64,000 nucleotides of DNA from Martelella sp. NC20 (GTDB taxonomy: Bacteria; Pseudomonadota; Alphaproteobacteria; Rhizobiales; Rhizobiaceae): contig NZ_CP054861.1 in NCBI RefSeq assembly GCF_013459645.1, positions 3,522,001 through 3,586,000 of the forward strand. The letters are read 5' to 3'. The stretch's first letter is position 1. The number at the start of each line of letters is the position of its first letter. Both the position numbers and the translations under genes were made by a program. Shown here piece by piece: positions 49,336 to 58,360 of the stretch. The notes under the pieces are model-generated. The model saw only the letters and a program-made list of their open reading frames with translations, did not search any database and was not told where the DNA came from.

Positions 49336-50282
49336 TGTCATCCAATCGTATACTCGCCGTCCTGGCCGTCATCGCGGCGCTGCTGCTGCTGGTTTATGCC
49401 TCGATCTTCATCGTCAACCCGCGTGAGCAGGCGCTGGTGATCCGCTTCGGCGAGATCAAGGAAGTCAGAAGCGAGCCGGGCATCTATTTCAAGCTCCCGT
49501 TCTCGTTCATCGGCGCCGACAAGGTTCAGTATGTCTCCAATCAGGACATGCGCTTCGATCTGGACGATATCCGCGTCCAGGTTTCCGGCGGCAAGTTCTA
49601 TGAGGTCAACGCCTTCGTCGTCTACCGCATCACCGATCCGGAACGTTTCCGCCAGGCGGTGTCGGGCGATCGCGAGGTCGCGGTATCGCGGCTTCGCACC
49701 CGTCTCGATTCGTCGCTGCGCCGGGTCTACGGCCTGCGCGATTTCCAGGCGGCGCTTTCGAGCGAACGCGCCTCGATGATGCAGGAGGTCGGCGACCAGC
49801 TTCGTCCGGCCGCCGAATCGCTCGGCCTCAGCGTGGTCGATGTCCGCATCCGCCGCACGGACCTGACCAAGGAAGTCTCCGATGAAACCTACGCCCGGAT
49901 GAAATCCGAGCGTCTGGCCGAAGCCGAGGCGACGCGTGCGGATGGCCGCGAGCGGGCGGAAATCCGCCGCGCGGCGGCCGACCGTGAAGTGATCGAAATC
50001 CAGTCCGCCGCCAACCGCGATTCGTCGCTTCTGCGCGGTGAGGGCGATGCCGAACGCAACCGCATTCTCGGCGAAGCCTATGGCAAGGATCCGGAGTTCT
50101 TCTACTTCTACCGCTCGATGAATGCCTACAAGGACGTGCTTGGCGAAAATTCGACGATGGTGCTGTCACCGGATTCGGAGTTCTTCGAGTATTTCCAGAC
50201 GAGCGGAACCGGCGATCTGCCGCCGAGCCCGGCGCTGTCTAACCCGCCGCCGGCACAAGACGCTCCGCAGCAAGGCAACTGA
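49335..50282 (+). CDS. hflC: HflC, partner of HflK
   Basis: 315-residue SPFH protein with a membrane helix at about 5-25 (ILAVLAVIAALLLLVYASIF), then the SPFH domain (NPREQALVIRFGEIKEVRSEPGIYFKLPF in outline) and a coiled-coil. Translation begins in the hflK stop (TAATG). It regulates FtsH proteolysis at the inner membrane. Confidence 0.95.
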   Translation: MSSNRILAVLAVIAALLLLVYASIFIVNPREQALVIRFGEIKEVRSEPGIYFKLPFSFIGADKVQYVSNQDMRFDLDDIRVQVSGGKFYEVNAFVVYRITDPERFRQAVSGDREVAVSRLRTRLDSSLRRVYGLRDFQAALSSERASMMQEVGDQLRPAAESLGLSVVDVRIRRTDLTKEVSDETYARMKSERLAEAEATRADGRERAEIRRAAADREVIEIQSAANRDSSLLRGEGDAERNRILGEAYGKDPEFFYFYRSMNAYKDVLGENSTMVLSPDSEFFEYFQTSGTGDLPPSPALSNPPPAQDAPQQGN

Positions 50283-50285
50283 TCC

Positions 50286-50474
50286 ATGCTGATGCAGGAT
50301 ATTCTGCTCGGCCTGGCGTTTTATCTGATTATCGAGGGGCTGGTCTATGCACTGGCCCCTTCGTTTCTGATAGCCATGGCAAAGCTGCTGCCGGGCTTTT
50401 CGGAAGGTTCGCTCAGGATCACGGGTCTGGTGGCCGTTGCGATCGGCGTCGGCATGGTCTGGCTGATACGCTGA
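50286..50474 (+). CDS. DUF2065 small membrane protein
   Basis: 62 residues with two hydrophobic segments (about 5-25 and 43-60). Genes of this family usually lie beside hflKC, as here, between hflC and degP. Function unknown; a helper role at the HflKC or protease complex is only a guess. Confidence 0.85.
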   Translation: MLMQDILLGLAFYLIIEGLVYALAPSFLIAMAKLLPGFSEGSLRITGLVAVAIGVGMVWLIR

Positions 50475-50528
50475 TAGGATTTTGGAGCATCATCCGTTAT
50501 GATGAATATCATTCTGCACGGAGGCAGT

Positions 50529-52031
50529 ATGTCCAGCTTGATCTCCTCTGTTCGCCCCGCGATCCGTGGCGCCGGCTTCGGTCTGATCGTCGCAACCGCT
50601 CTCATGCTGCCGCCCCGGGCGATGGTGGGCGCGGTTGTCGCGCAAACGCTCAGCGATGTCTCGATTGCCGATATGGCCGAGACGCTGCTGCCTTCCGTTG
50701 TCAATATCTCGATTTCGCAGGAGGGCGACGCCGATGCCGGCGATCGGCCGGTGCCGAAGGTGCCGGAAGGCCAGCCCTTCGAGGAGTTCTTCGAGGATTT
50801 CTTTGATGGAGAAGACGGGCTCGGCAACCGGCCGGTATCCTCGCTCGGCTCCGGTTTCATCATCGACCCTTCGGGCATCATCGTCACCAACAATCATGTG
50901 ATCGAGAACGCGGATACGATTTCCGTAACGCTCGCCAGCGGCGAGACCCTGGACGCGACGCTGCTCGGCATCGACGACAAGACCGATCTCGCCGTCCTCA
51001 AGGTCGAGCCCGAAACACCGCTGCCGGCGGTGAAATTCGGCGATTCGCGCAATGTCCGGATCGGCGAGTGGGTGGTGGCGATCGGCAACCCCTTCGGTCT
51101 CGGCGGCTCGGTGACGCTCGGCATCGTGTCGGCGCGCGGGCGCGAGCTCGACGGGCCCTATGACAATTTCATCCAGACCGATGCGGCGATCAACAAGGGC
51201 AATTCCGGCGGTCCGCTGTTCAACATGGACGGCGCGGTGATCGGCATCAATACCGCGATCCTGTCGCCCTCGGGCGGTTCGATCGGCATCGGTTTCGCGG
51301 TGCCAAGCGAACTGGCGGAGAATATCGTCGACCAGATCGTCGAGTTCGGCCGGACCCGTCGCGGCTGGATCGGCGTTCGCGTGCTGGAGGTCAGCGACGA
51401 TCTCGCGGCCTCGCTCGGCGCGGATGACCCGTCCGGCGTCGCCGTCGGCTCGATCATCGAGGGCGGGCCGAGCGATGGCGGACCGCTTGAGGAGGGCGAT
51501 ATCATTCTCAGTTTCGACGGTCATGAAATCGACAGTCCGCGCGACCTTCCGCGCTTTGTCGCCGAGGGCCGGATCGGCGAGCCGGCCGATGTCGAGATCG
51601 TGCGCGACGGCGAGCGGATGACGGTTCAGGTGACGCCGCAACTGCTCGAAGACCCCGAACTGGCAGCCAGCGAACCGGCCATGGGGGATGAAGCCCTGCC
51701 GGATGGCGGCGCGGCCGATCCGCCCGGCCTGCCGGTCACGCTCTACGGGTTGACGCTCGGCGATCTCGATGACAATGGCCGGGCGCTCTACCAGATCGAC
51801 GGCGATGTCGAGGGCGTGCTGATCACCGGGGTCGAGCCTGAAAGCGCCGGCGCCGACGAGGGGCTCGAACCTGGAATGGTGATCGTCGAGGTGGAACAGA
51901 ACGCCGTCTCGACCCCGCAGGAGGTGCGCTCGCGCATCGTCAAGCTGATCTCCGAAGGCCGCCGCAGCGTGTCGCTGATGGTTGCCGCCCCTGACGGCGC
52001 GCTCAGCATTGTCAGCCTCGTGCTGGAGTAG
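50529..52031 (+). CDS. Periplasmic serine protease/chaperone, DegP/Do family
   Basis: Quality-control protease, 500 residues. Signal peptide about 1-38 (VVA), trypsin-like domain with triad His123 (TNNHVIE), Asp153 (KTDLAV) and Ser226 (GNSGGPL), and two PDZ domains (about 290-375 and 410-500). The ATG at 50529 follows CGGAGG by 4 bases, better than the ATG at 50499. A DegP or DegQ symbol cannot be decided. Confidence 0.93.
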   Translation: MSSLISSVRPAIRGAGFGLIVATALMLPPRAMVGAVVAQTLSDVSIADMAETLLPSVVNISISQEGDADAGDRPVPKVPEGQPFEEFFEDFFDGEDGLGNRPVSSLGSGFIIDPSGIIVTNNHVIENADTISVTLASGETLDATLLGIDDKTDLAVLKVEPETPLPAVKFGDSRNVRIGEWVVAIGNPFGLGGSVTLGIVSARGRELDGPYDNFIQTDAAINKGNSGGPLFNMDGAVIGINTAILSPSGGSIGIGFAVPSELAENIVDQIVEFGRTRRGWIGVRVLEVSDDLAASLGADDPSGVAVGSIIEGGPSDGGPLEEGDIILSFDGHEIDSPRDLPRFVAEGRIGEPADVEIVRDGERMTVQVTPQLLEDPELAASEPAMGDEALPDGGAADPPGLPVTLYGLTLGDLDDNGRALYQIDGDVEGVLITGVEPESAGADEGLEPGMVIVEVEQNAVSTPQEVRSRIVKLISEGRRSVSLMVAAPDGALSIVSLVLE

Positions 52032-52036
52032 CGATC

Positions 52037-52597
52037 TCAGACCGAGCGTTGCCAGTCAGCCTTGTGCAGGCGATAGAGCACATGGCGCTTGAGATGCGGA
52101 TGGCTGTCCGGGATCGAGGGATGGTCGAAATCGCCCTCAAGGTCCCGGCGCATGCCGAGCCTTTCCATAACGGCCGTCGAGCGATGATTGTTGGCGACGG
52201 CGAATGACACAAGCTGGTCATGCCCGCGTTCGTCGAAGGCCAGCGCGATCATGGCGCGGGCGGCTTCGGTGGCGTAGCCCTTGCCCCAGTGGCGCGTCGC
52301 CATCCGCCAGCCGATTTCGGGCGTGCCTTCGGGCTTGATATCGGCCTTGTAGTCGTCGTTCAGGCCGGTGAAGCCGATGACCTCTCCGGTTTCCTTCAGT
52401 TCCACGGCAGGGAAGCCATAGCCGGTGTCCGCAATCATCTTGCGGATCATGTCGAAGATTTCGTCGCTTTCTGCCCGGGTGCGGCGCATGGCGAAGAACG
52501 CCATCACCGCGTCGTCGGAGTTGATTTCGTGGAACAGGTCGCGGTCGCGGTCTTCCCAGTTGCGGATGATCAGGCGTTCGGTCTCGGCAATATTCAT
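52037..52597 (-). CDS. GNAT family N-acetyltransferase (RimJ-like)
   Basis: 186 residues, with the N-terminal TERLIIRNWEDRD and the acetyl-CoA loop GKGYATEAARAM (about 105-116). The fold resembles ribosomal-protein acetyltransferases, but the substrate is unknown. Its start overlaps the serB stop by 4 bases, so it is co-translated with serB. Confidence 0.85.
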   Translation of the reverse strand: MNIAETERLIIRNWEDRDRDLFHEINSDDAVMAFFAMRRTRAESDEIFDMIRKMIADTGYGFPAVELKETGEVIGFTGLNDDYKADIKPEGTPEIGWRMATRHWGKGYATEAARAMIALAFDERGHDQLVSFAVANNHRSTAVMERLGMRRDLEGDFDHPSIPDSHPHLKRHVLYRLHKADWQRSV

Positions 52598-53481
52598 CTT
52601 GCGAACTCCTCCAGACGATAGCCCTGAATATAAAGAAGTGCGGTCAGATCGCCATGGTCGATGCGGATCGACGCCTCTGCGGCAACCTTCGGCTTGGCAT
52701 GCAGCGCGACACCGCTGCCGGCAAGCCTGATCATGCCAAGGTCATTGGCGCCATCGCCGACGGCCATGATATCGGCCTCGGAAATGCCGCGCCTTGCCGC
52801 AACGTCCCGCAGCGCCTCGACCTTGGCCTCGCGGCCGAGAATGGGATCGGCAACGTGTCCGGTCAGCCTGCCCTTGTCTTCAAGGAGGATATTGGCGCGG
52901 TTCTCGTCAAAGCCCAGCATTGCCGCGATCCGGCTGGTGAATACGGTGAAACCGCCGGAGACGAGGGCGGCGTATCCGCCATTGGCCTTCATCGTGGCGA
53001 TCAGTTCCTTGCCGCCGGAGGTGAGCGTGATGCGCTTTTCGATGATCTCGTCGACGATGTCGATCGAAAGCCCCTTCAGCAGGGCAACCCGCTCGCGCAC
53101 CGCCGGCTCGAACTCGATCTCGCCATTCATGGCGCGCGCGGTGATCGCCGCGACCTTGTCCTTGAGGCCCACCTCGGCAGCGAGTTCGTCTATGCATTCC
53201 TGGCCGATCATGGTGGAATCCATATCCGCCAGCAGCGCCTTCTTGCGGCGTGTCGACGCCTTCTGGATGACGACATCGACGGGCAGCGCGCCGATCGCGG
53301 ACCGAAGCGTGGTCTCTGCCGCCGGGCCATCGGTATTTTCAGCCAGCATCAGATCGGCCGCGACGCCTGTCGCCAGCCACTCCGTTTTCCCGGCATTGAC
53401 TGCGCTTGAAAGCCGGGAAACGAGGTCCCCGGTCACGACAGGGTTTGACGGATTGGCGACAAGCGTGGCAACGAGAGCCAT
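52594..53481 (-). CDS. serB: Phosphoserine phosphatase
   Basis: Last step of serine synthesis; HAD phosphatase of 295 residues. Motif I is Asp86-Met-Asp88-Ser-Thr (LADMDSTMIGQE), followed by SGGFTVFT and GDGANDLGMIRLAGSGVA. The N-terminal 75 residues form an ACT-like extension. The ATG at 53481 has GAGGAG 6 bases upstream, inside the divergent miaA gene; the frame extends further but only antisense to miaA. Confidence 0.95.
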   Translation of the reverse strand: MALVATLVANPSNPVVTGDLVSRLSSAVNAGKTEWLATGVAADLMLAENTDGPAAETTLRSAIGALPVDVVIQKASTRRKKALLADMDSTMIGQECIDELAAEVGLKDKVAAITARAMNGEIEFEPAVRERVALLKGLSIDIVDEIIEKRITLTSGGKELIATMKANGGYAALVSGGFTVFTSRIAAMLGFDENRANILLEDKGRLTGHVADPILGREAKVEALRDVAARRGISEADIMAVGDGANDLGMIRLAGSGVALHAKPKVAAEASIRIDHGDLTALLYIQGYRLEEFAR

Positions 53482-54385
53482 GACGAACTCCTCGGGTGAA
53501 CATTGGCGTGCCGTTCTGATAACGGGACCGACGGCAAGCGGCAAGTCCGCTTATGCGGTTGCACGGGCTGAAGCTGCCGGCGGCGTGGTGATCAACGCCG
53601 ACAGCATGCAGGTCTATGACACGCTGCATGTGCTGACGGCGCGGCCTTCCCTTGCCGATATGCAGGGTATTCCGCACCGTCTCTATGGCCATGTCCCGGC
53701 GGGCGCCGACTATTCGACCGGCGGCTGGCTGCGCGACATTGCCGCGCTTTTGGCGCAGCTTGATGATGAGGGGCGGATGCCGGTGATCGTCGGCGGCACG
53801 GGGCTCTATTTCAAGGCGCTGACGGAGGGGCTTGCCGCAATGCCGCCGGTTCCCGCCGATATCCGCGCCCGATGGCGTCGAGCGCTCGAGGAGGAGGGGG
53901 CTTTGACCCTCCATACGAGGCTTTCCAAACGCGACCCTGAAATGGCCATGCGGCTCCGGCCTTCCGATGGTCAGCGGATCGTGCGCGCGCTGGAGGTGTT
54001 TTCGGCAAGCGGGCGTTCGATCGCGGATTTTCAGTCCGAAAATCCGCCGCCGCTGATCGACGCGGCTGCGGCGGACAAGATCGTGGTGCTGCCCGAACGG
54101 CCGGTTCTGCACCAGCGCATCAACCACCGCTTCGAAACGATGCTGGAGGCCGGCGCTGTCGAGGAGGTCGAGGCGTTGCTGGCGCTTGGCCTTGACCCTG
54201 CCGCGCCGGTGATGCGGGCCATCGGAGTGAAGGAAATCGCGGCAATGCTTTCCGGCGAGATGAGCCGCGCCGAGGTGATCGAAAAGGCCAGCGCCGCCAC
54301 CCGGCAATATGCCAAGCGCCAGATGACCTGGTTTCGCAACCAGATGGGTTCGGAATGGAAAAGGCTCGATCCGGCAATAGGTTAG
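53480..54385 (+). CDS. miaA: tRNA dimethylallyltransferase
   Basis: Adds the isopentenyl group to A37 of tRNAs reading UNN codons; 301 residues. P-loop GPTASGKS (16-23), INADSMQVY with the acceptor Asp, and VGGTGLYFKAL. The only usable start is the ATG at 53480, which overlaps the serB start codon (CATG); the ribosome site is weak (GAGAG). Confidence 0.95.
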   Translation: MTNSSGEHWRAVLITGPTASGKSAYAVARAEAAGGVVINADSMQVYDTLHVLTARPSLADMQGIPHRLYGHVPAGADYSTGGWLRDIAALLAQLDDEGRMPVIVGGTGLYFKALTEGLAAMPPVPADIRARWRRALEEEGALTLHTRLSKRDPEMAMRLRPSDGQRIVRALEVFSASGRSIADFQSENPPPLIDAAAADKIVVLPERPVLHQRINHRFETMLEAGAVEEVEALLALGLDPAAPVMRAIGVKEIAAMLSGEMSRAEVIEKASAATRQYAKRQMTWFRNQMGSEWKRLDPAIG

Positions 54386-54463
54386 ACGGCCAAGTTGATG
54401 TATTTTCAGGCTAATATTATTGCGCGCGGGCAGGCTATAAGGTTTTTTTCTTGCAGTTGCGCG

Positions 54464-54492
54464 TTGACGCGGCCGGAAAGTCGGGCTATCAG
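54464..54492 (+). promoter_or_regulatory. ilvBN promoter
   Basis: -35 TTGACG (54464-54469), 17-bp spacer, -10 TATCAG (54487-54492). The predicted start, about 54499-54500, coincides with the ATG of the leader peptide, so the leader is probably leaderless mRNA. Confidence 0.7.
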
Positions 54493-54499
54493 GCCAGGC

Positions 54500-54556
54500 A
54501 TGGCTAAGAAAGAACTTCTTATTGTGGTGGGATCGCGCATGGGCAGGATGGTGTAA
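54500..54556 (+). CDS. ilvBN attenuator leader peptide
   Basis: 18-codon open frame MAKKELLIVVGSRMGRMV with Leu-Leu-Ile-Val-Val at codons 6-10 (54515-54529). This run of branched-chain residues is what a leucine/isoleucine/valine-sensing attenuator needs: the ribosome stalls when charged tRNA is scarce, changing downstream RNA folding. The codons overlap a stem beginning at 54533. Confidence 0.85.
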   Translation: MAKKELLIVVGSRMGRMV

Positions 54557-54613
54557 CCATCCGGCAATAGCCACCCATGCGCGACGACAGGCTCCTTGAA
54601 GGGGCCTTTTTTT
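54533..54613 (+). promoter_or_regulatory. Transcription attenuator of ilvBN
   Basis: Three RNA structures follow the sensing codons. An 11-bp perfect stem TCGCGCATGGG (54533-54543) / CCCATGCGCGA (54574-54584) encloses a 6-bp hairpin GGATGG / CCATCC. Next comes a terminator: GGCTCC (54590-54595), loop TTGAA, GGGGCC (54601-54606), then T7 (54607-54613). ilvB starts 40 bases later. The detailed antiterminator pairing is not resolved. Confidence 0.82.
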
Positions 54614-54653
54614 ATGCCCGAGGAAACCCAGGACCATCAAACGGAAAAATGAG

Positions 54654-56426
54654 ATGACCGCAGCGGACAACATGATGACAGGCGCCGAGATCGTTTTGCA
54701 GGCGATGAAGGAAAACGGGGTCGAGCACATATTCGGATACCCCGGCGGCGCGGTACTGCCGATCTATGACGAAATCTTCCAGCAGGACGAAATCGAGCAT
54801 GTGCTTGTGCGCCATGAACAGGGCGCCGGCCATGCGGCCGAAGGCTATGCCCGTTCCACCGGCAAGGTCGGCGTCATGCTTGTCACCTCAGGCCCCGGCG
54901 CGACCAATGCGGTGACGCCGTTGCAGGATGCGCTGATGGACTCGATCCCGCTGGTCTGTATTTCCGGCCAGGTGCCGACCGCGCTGATCGGCTCGGATGC
55001 CTTCCAGGAATGCGATACCGTCGGCATCACCCGGCCCTGCACCAAATATAACTGGCTGGTCAAGGACGTGAACGAACTGGCCGACGTCATCCACGAGGCG
55101 TTCCGCATCGCCCAGACGGGCCGCCCCGGGCCGGTCGTCGTCGATGTTCCGAAGGATATCCAGTTCGCCACCGGCCGCTACACGCCGCTTGCTGAACACC
55201 TGATCCGCGAAAGCTACCAGCCGAAGGTTCAGGGCAATGCCGAAGCGATCCAGGCGGCTGTCGAACTGATGGCCCATGCAAGGCGTCCGGTTCTTTACAC
55301 CGGCGGCGGCGTCGTCAACTCCGGCGACGAGGCATCGCGTCTGCTGCGCGAACTGGTCAAGCTCACCGATTTCCCGATCACATCGACGCTGATGGGGCTC
55401 GGCTGTTACCCGGCATCGGGCAAGAACTGGCTCGGCATGCTCGGCATGCACGGGTCCTACGAGGCCAATATGGCGATGCATGACTGTGATGTCATGGTCT
55501 GCATCGGCGCGCGTTTCGATGACCGCATCACCGGTCGGATCGACGCCTTCTCGCCGAATTCGAAGAAGATCCACATCGATATCGATCCGTCCTCGATCAA
55601 CAAGAACATCCGCGTCGATATCCCTATCCTCGGCGATGTCGCCCATGTTCTGGAAGACATGGTGCGGCTGTGGCGGGCGCTGCCCGCCGAAAAGCCGTCG
55701 CTTGACGACTGGTGGCGGAATATCGACCGCTGGCGCGGCCGCGATTGCTTCGCCTATACGCCGAACAAGGATGTGATCATGCCGCAATACGCCCTTGAGC
55801 GGCTGAACGCGGCGGTCAAGGACCGCGACGCCTATATCACCACCGAGGTCGGCCAGCATCAGATGTGGGCCGCGCAGTTCCTGCATTTCGAGGAACCGAA
55901 ACGCTGGATGACATCGGGCGGGCTCGGCACGATGGGCTATGGTCTGCCGGCAGCACTCGGCGTCCAGATCGCCCACCCGGAAGCGCTGGTCATCGATGTC
56001 GCGGGCGATGCCTCGATCCAGATGTGCATTCAGGAAATGTCGGCGGCGATCCAGCATAATGCGCCGATCAAGATCTTCATCCTGAACAACCAGTATATGG
56101 GCATGGTGCGCCAGTGGCAGCAATTGCTGCACGGCAACCGGCTGTCGCATTCCTATACCGAGGCGATGCCGGATTTCGTCAAGCTGGCGGAAGCCTATGG
56201 CGCCGAAGGCATCTATTGCGACAAACCGGGCGAACTTGACGAGGCGATCCAGCGGATGATCGACAGCCCCAAACCGGTGATCTTCGATTGCCGCGTCGCC
56301 AATCTCGCCAACTGCTTCCCGATGATCCCGTCGGGCAGGGCGCATAACGACATGCTGTTGCCGGACGAGGCCAATGACGAGGCCGTCGCCACCGCCATCG
56401 ACGCCAAGGGCCGTCAGCTCGTCTAA
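54654..56426 (+). CDS. ilvB: Acetolactate synthase large subunit
   Basis: Thiamine-diphosphate enzyme of branched-chain amino-acid synthesis (pyruvate to acetolactate), 590 residues. N-terminal GYPGGAVLPIYDE and catalytic Glu55 (RHEQGAGHAAEGYA); the ThDP-binding GDASIQM...NNQYMGMV motif lies near 460-490. It pairs with the small subunit encoded downstream. Controlled by the attenuator just upstream. Confidence 0.96.
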   Translation: MTAADNMMTGAEIVLQAMKENGVEHIFGYPGGAVLPIYDEIFQQDEIEHVLVRHEQGAGHAAEGYARSTGKVGVMLVTSGPGATNAVTPLQDALMDSIPLVCISGQVPTALIGSDAFQECDTVGITRPCTKYNWLVKDVNELADVIHEAFRIAQTGRPGPVVVDVPKDIQFATGRYTPLAEHLIRESYQPKVQGNAEAIQAAVELMAHARRPVLYTGGGVVNSGDEASRLLRELVKLTDFPITSTLMGLGCYPASGKNWLGMLGMHGSYEANMAMHDCDVMVCIGARFDDRITGRIDAFSPNSKKIHIDIDPSSINKNIRVDIPILGDVAHVLEDMVRLWRALPAEKPSLDDWWRNIDRWRGRDCFAYTPNKDVIMPQYALERLNAAVKDRDAYITTEVGQHQMWAAQFLHFEEPKRWMTSGGLGTMGYGLPAALGVQIAHPEALVIDVAGDASIQMCIQEMSAAIQHNAPIKIFILNNQYMGMVRQWQQLLHGNRLSHSYTEAMPDFVKLAEAYGAEGIYCDKPGELDEAIQRMIDSPKPVIFDCRVANLANCFPMIPSGRAHNDMLLPDEANDEAVATAIDAKGRQLV

Positions 56427-56447
56427 CGTTTGAAAGAGGTCAGATCA

Positions 56448-57020
56448 ATGAACGCGAAACTACAGCCCACCGGCTCTGCCTATTTCATGTCGAGCCAGAC
56501 CGTAGCACCCGAACGCCACACGCTTTCGGTCGTTGTCGCCAACGAGCCGGGCGTTCTCGCTCGGGTTATCGGCCTGTTTTCCGGGCGCGGCTACAATATT
56601 GAAAGCCTCACCGTTTCGGAAACCGAGCACGAGGCGCATCTCTCGCGCATCACCATCGTCACCAAGGGGACGCCGGACGTGCTGGAGCAGATCAAGGCCC
56701 AGCTCGACCGGATGGTGCCGGTTCACAAGGTCGTCGATCTTTCGGTGCGCGCCCGCGAACTCGGCCAGGCCCCGCCGGTCGAACGCGAGGTCGCGCTGGT
56801 CAAGGTCGTCGGCAACGGCGAACAGCGCCAGGAGGCGCTTCGACTCGCCGATGCCTTCGAGGCCAAGGTGGTCGACGCGACGGTCGAGCATTTCCTGTTC
56901 GAGATCACCGGAAAGGTGTCGAAGGTCGATCAGTTCATCGCCATCATGAAGCCGCTCGGTCTCGTCGAGATCTGCCGCACGGGACCGGCCTCGATGAACC
57001 GCGGCCCGGACGGCATGTAG
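56448..57020 (+). CDS. ilvN: Acetolactate synthase small (regulatory) subunit
   Basis: 190-residue regulatory subunit that confers valine feedback inhibition. N-terminal ACT domain (HTLSVVVANEPGVLARVIGLFSGRGYNIESL in outline, about 25-55) and a C-terminal ALS_ss_C domain. The ATG at 56448 follows an AAAGAGG ribosome site by 8 bases. It lies 21 bases after ilvB. Confidence 0.95.
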   Translation: MNAKLQPTGSAYFMSSQTVAPERHTLSVVVANEPGVLARVIGLFSGRGYNIESLTVSETEHEAHLSRITIVTKGTPDVLEQIKAQLDRMVPVHKVVDLSVRARELGQAPPVEREVALVKVVGNGEQRQEALRLADAFEAKVVDATVEHFLFEITGKVSKVDQFIAIMKPLGLVEICRTGPASMNRGPDGM

Positions 57021-57080
57021 GAGCGTCCAGCGCCTGACGAAGAAGCGGCCCGGGTCCTGCACTGTAAAATTGCAGGTGGC

Positions 57081-57258
57081 CTCGCGGCTTGCTCCAAATA
57101 CTCTCTCCCGCTTGCGGGAGAGATGCCCCGAAAGGGGCAGTGAGGGTGAAGCAGCCTTTCCAATTGTGAGGGCGCCCGAGGGGAGAGATTCGCCCCTCAC
57201 TGTCGCTGTCGCGACATCTCTCCCCTCCGGGGCGAGAATACCGGGGGCTATGCGGTAA
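57081..57258. repeat. Left copy of a ~178-bp inverted repeat
   Basis: Composite repeat: CTCTCCCGCTTGCGGGAGAG palindrome, a second block ending AGTGAGGGTGAA, then a segment with CCCTCACTGTCGCTGTCGC and CTCTCCCCTCCGGGGCGAGA, ending at GGGCTATGCGG. The same sequence occurs inverted at 58361-58540 with high identity. It is likely a dispersed MITE/REP-type intergenic element of this genome. The gap 57021-57380 otherwise holds no gene. Confidence 0.85.
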
Positions 57259-57380
57259 GGACAAACAGCTTTCGCTCTCTCTCGTCTTCCCGCAGGCCGT
57301 TCCAGCGCTCCGGCTGTTGACGGTCTTGTTGTGACGCGTCACAACCGCGTATCGCTTCTCGCGGGAAAGGGCTTTTTCCA

Positions 57381-58331
57381 TTGCATATCTGGATACTCAC
57401 GGACGGCAAGATCGGGGATCGGATGCAATGCCTTGGCGTGGTCTCGCGGCTTGGCGCGGAGGCCGAGGAGAAGGTGATCGCGCCGGGAAAACCGTGGGAA
57501 TGGCTGATGCCGCGCGGACCCGTGCCGCCGAAGCACCGTCCGGGGCGGCCCGGAAGCCCGATCGCGCCGCCTTTCCCCGATGTCGCGATTGCCAGCGGCA
57601 GGCGCATGGTGCCGTATCTGAAGGCGGTGAAGGCCGCCTCGGGAGGCAGGACTTTCACGGTATTCTTAAAGGATCCGAGGATCGGAGAATCCGCCGCCGA
57701 TCTTATCTGGATGCCGAGTCATGACCGGTTTCGCGCCGAAAATGTGCTGGTCACCGATACCGGGCCGCACCCGCTGACGCCTGCCGCAATCGCCGAGGCG
57801 GCGGCAGTGCGGCCGGCCGAATGGGACCGGCTGCCGTCGCCGCGGCTCGGCGTGCTGATCGGCAACCCGGTCTCCGGCGCGCGCGATCGGGCGGCGGCGC
57901 TGGACCACTTCATGAAGCAGATCGATCATGCGAAAAACGAGATCGGCAGCATCATCGTCACCCAGTCGCGGCGCACGCCGGAACCGGTGATGGCGGCATT
58001 GCGCGATCGGCTCGAAGGCTTCCCGCACTGGATCTGGTCGCCCGAAACCGACAATCCCTACCGCGCTATGCTCGGCTTTGCCGATATGCTGGCGGTGACG
58101 GCCGATTCACACAATATGATGAGCGAGGCGCTTTCCACCGGCACGCCGGTGTTTCCGCTGCGGCCCTATCGGCTCAATCCCAAACTTGCCGGCTTCATCG
58201 ACAGGCTGGATGCGGCCGGCCAGACGCGCCCGTTCGAGGGCGCGCTTGAACCCTATGATTACGTACCGGTCGATGCGACGGAAGAGATCGCGGAAGCGAT
58301 TCGGCAGGGGTTCGCAAAGCGTAGCCACTGA
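57381..58331 (+). CDS. ELM1-family protein (mitochondrial fission ELM1-like, DUF1022)
   Basis: 316 residues; the start MHIWILTDGKIGDRMQCLG and TADSHNMMSEALSTGTPVFPL segments match the ELM1/GtrOC-like family of unknown function, whose fold resembles GT-B glycosyltransferases. The start codon is TTG at 57381 (AAAGGG ribosome site); the next internal ATGs would cut conserved sequence. The gene is enclosed by inverted repeats. Confidence 0.8.
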   Translation: MHIWILTDGKIGDRMQCLGVVSRLGAEAEEKVIAPGKPWEWLMPRGPVPPKHRPGRPGSPIAPPFPDVAIASGRRMVPYLKAVKAASGGRTFTVFLKDPRIGESAADLIWMPSHDRFRAENVLVTDTGPHPLTPAAIAEAAAVRPAEWDRLPSPRLGVLIGNPVSGARDRAAALDHFMKQIDHAKNEIGSIIVTQSRRTPEPVMAALRDRLEGFPHWIWSPETDNPYRAMLGFADMLAVTADSHNMMSEALSTGTPVFPLRPYRLNPKLAGFIDRLDAAGQTRPFEGALEPYDYVPVDATEEIAEAIRQGFAKRSH

Positions 58332-58360
58332 GGCTGTTATAGGTGCGGTCGCATATGGCT

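Noticed and set aside
52661-53479. Long 5' extension of the miaA frame
   Set aside because: It is antisense to serB; MiaA homologues begin just before the P-loop, matching the ATG at 53480.
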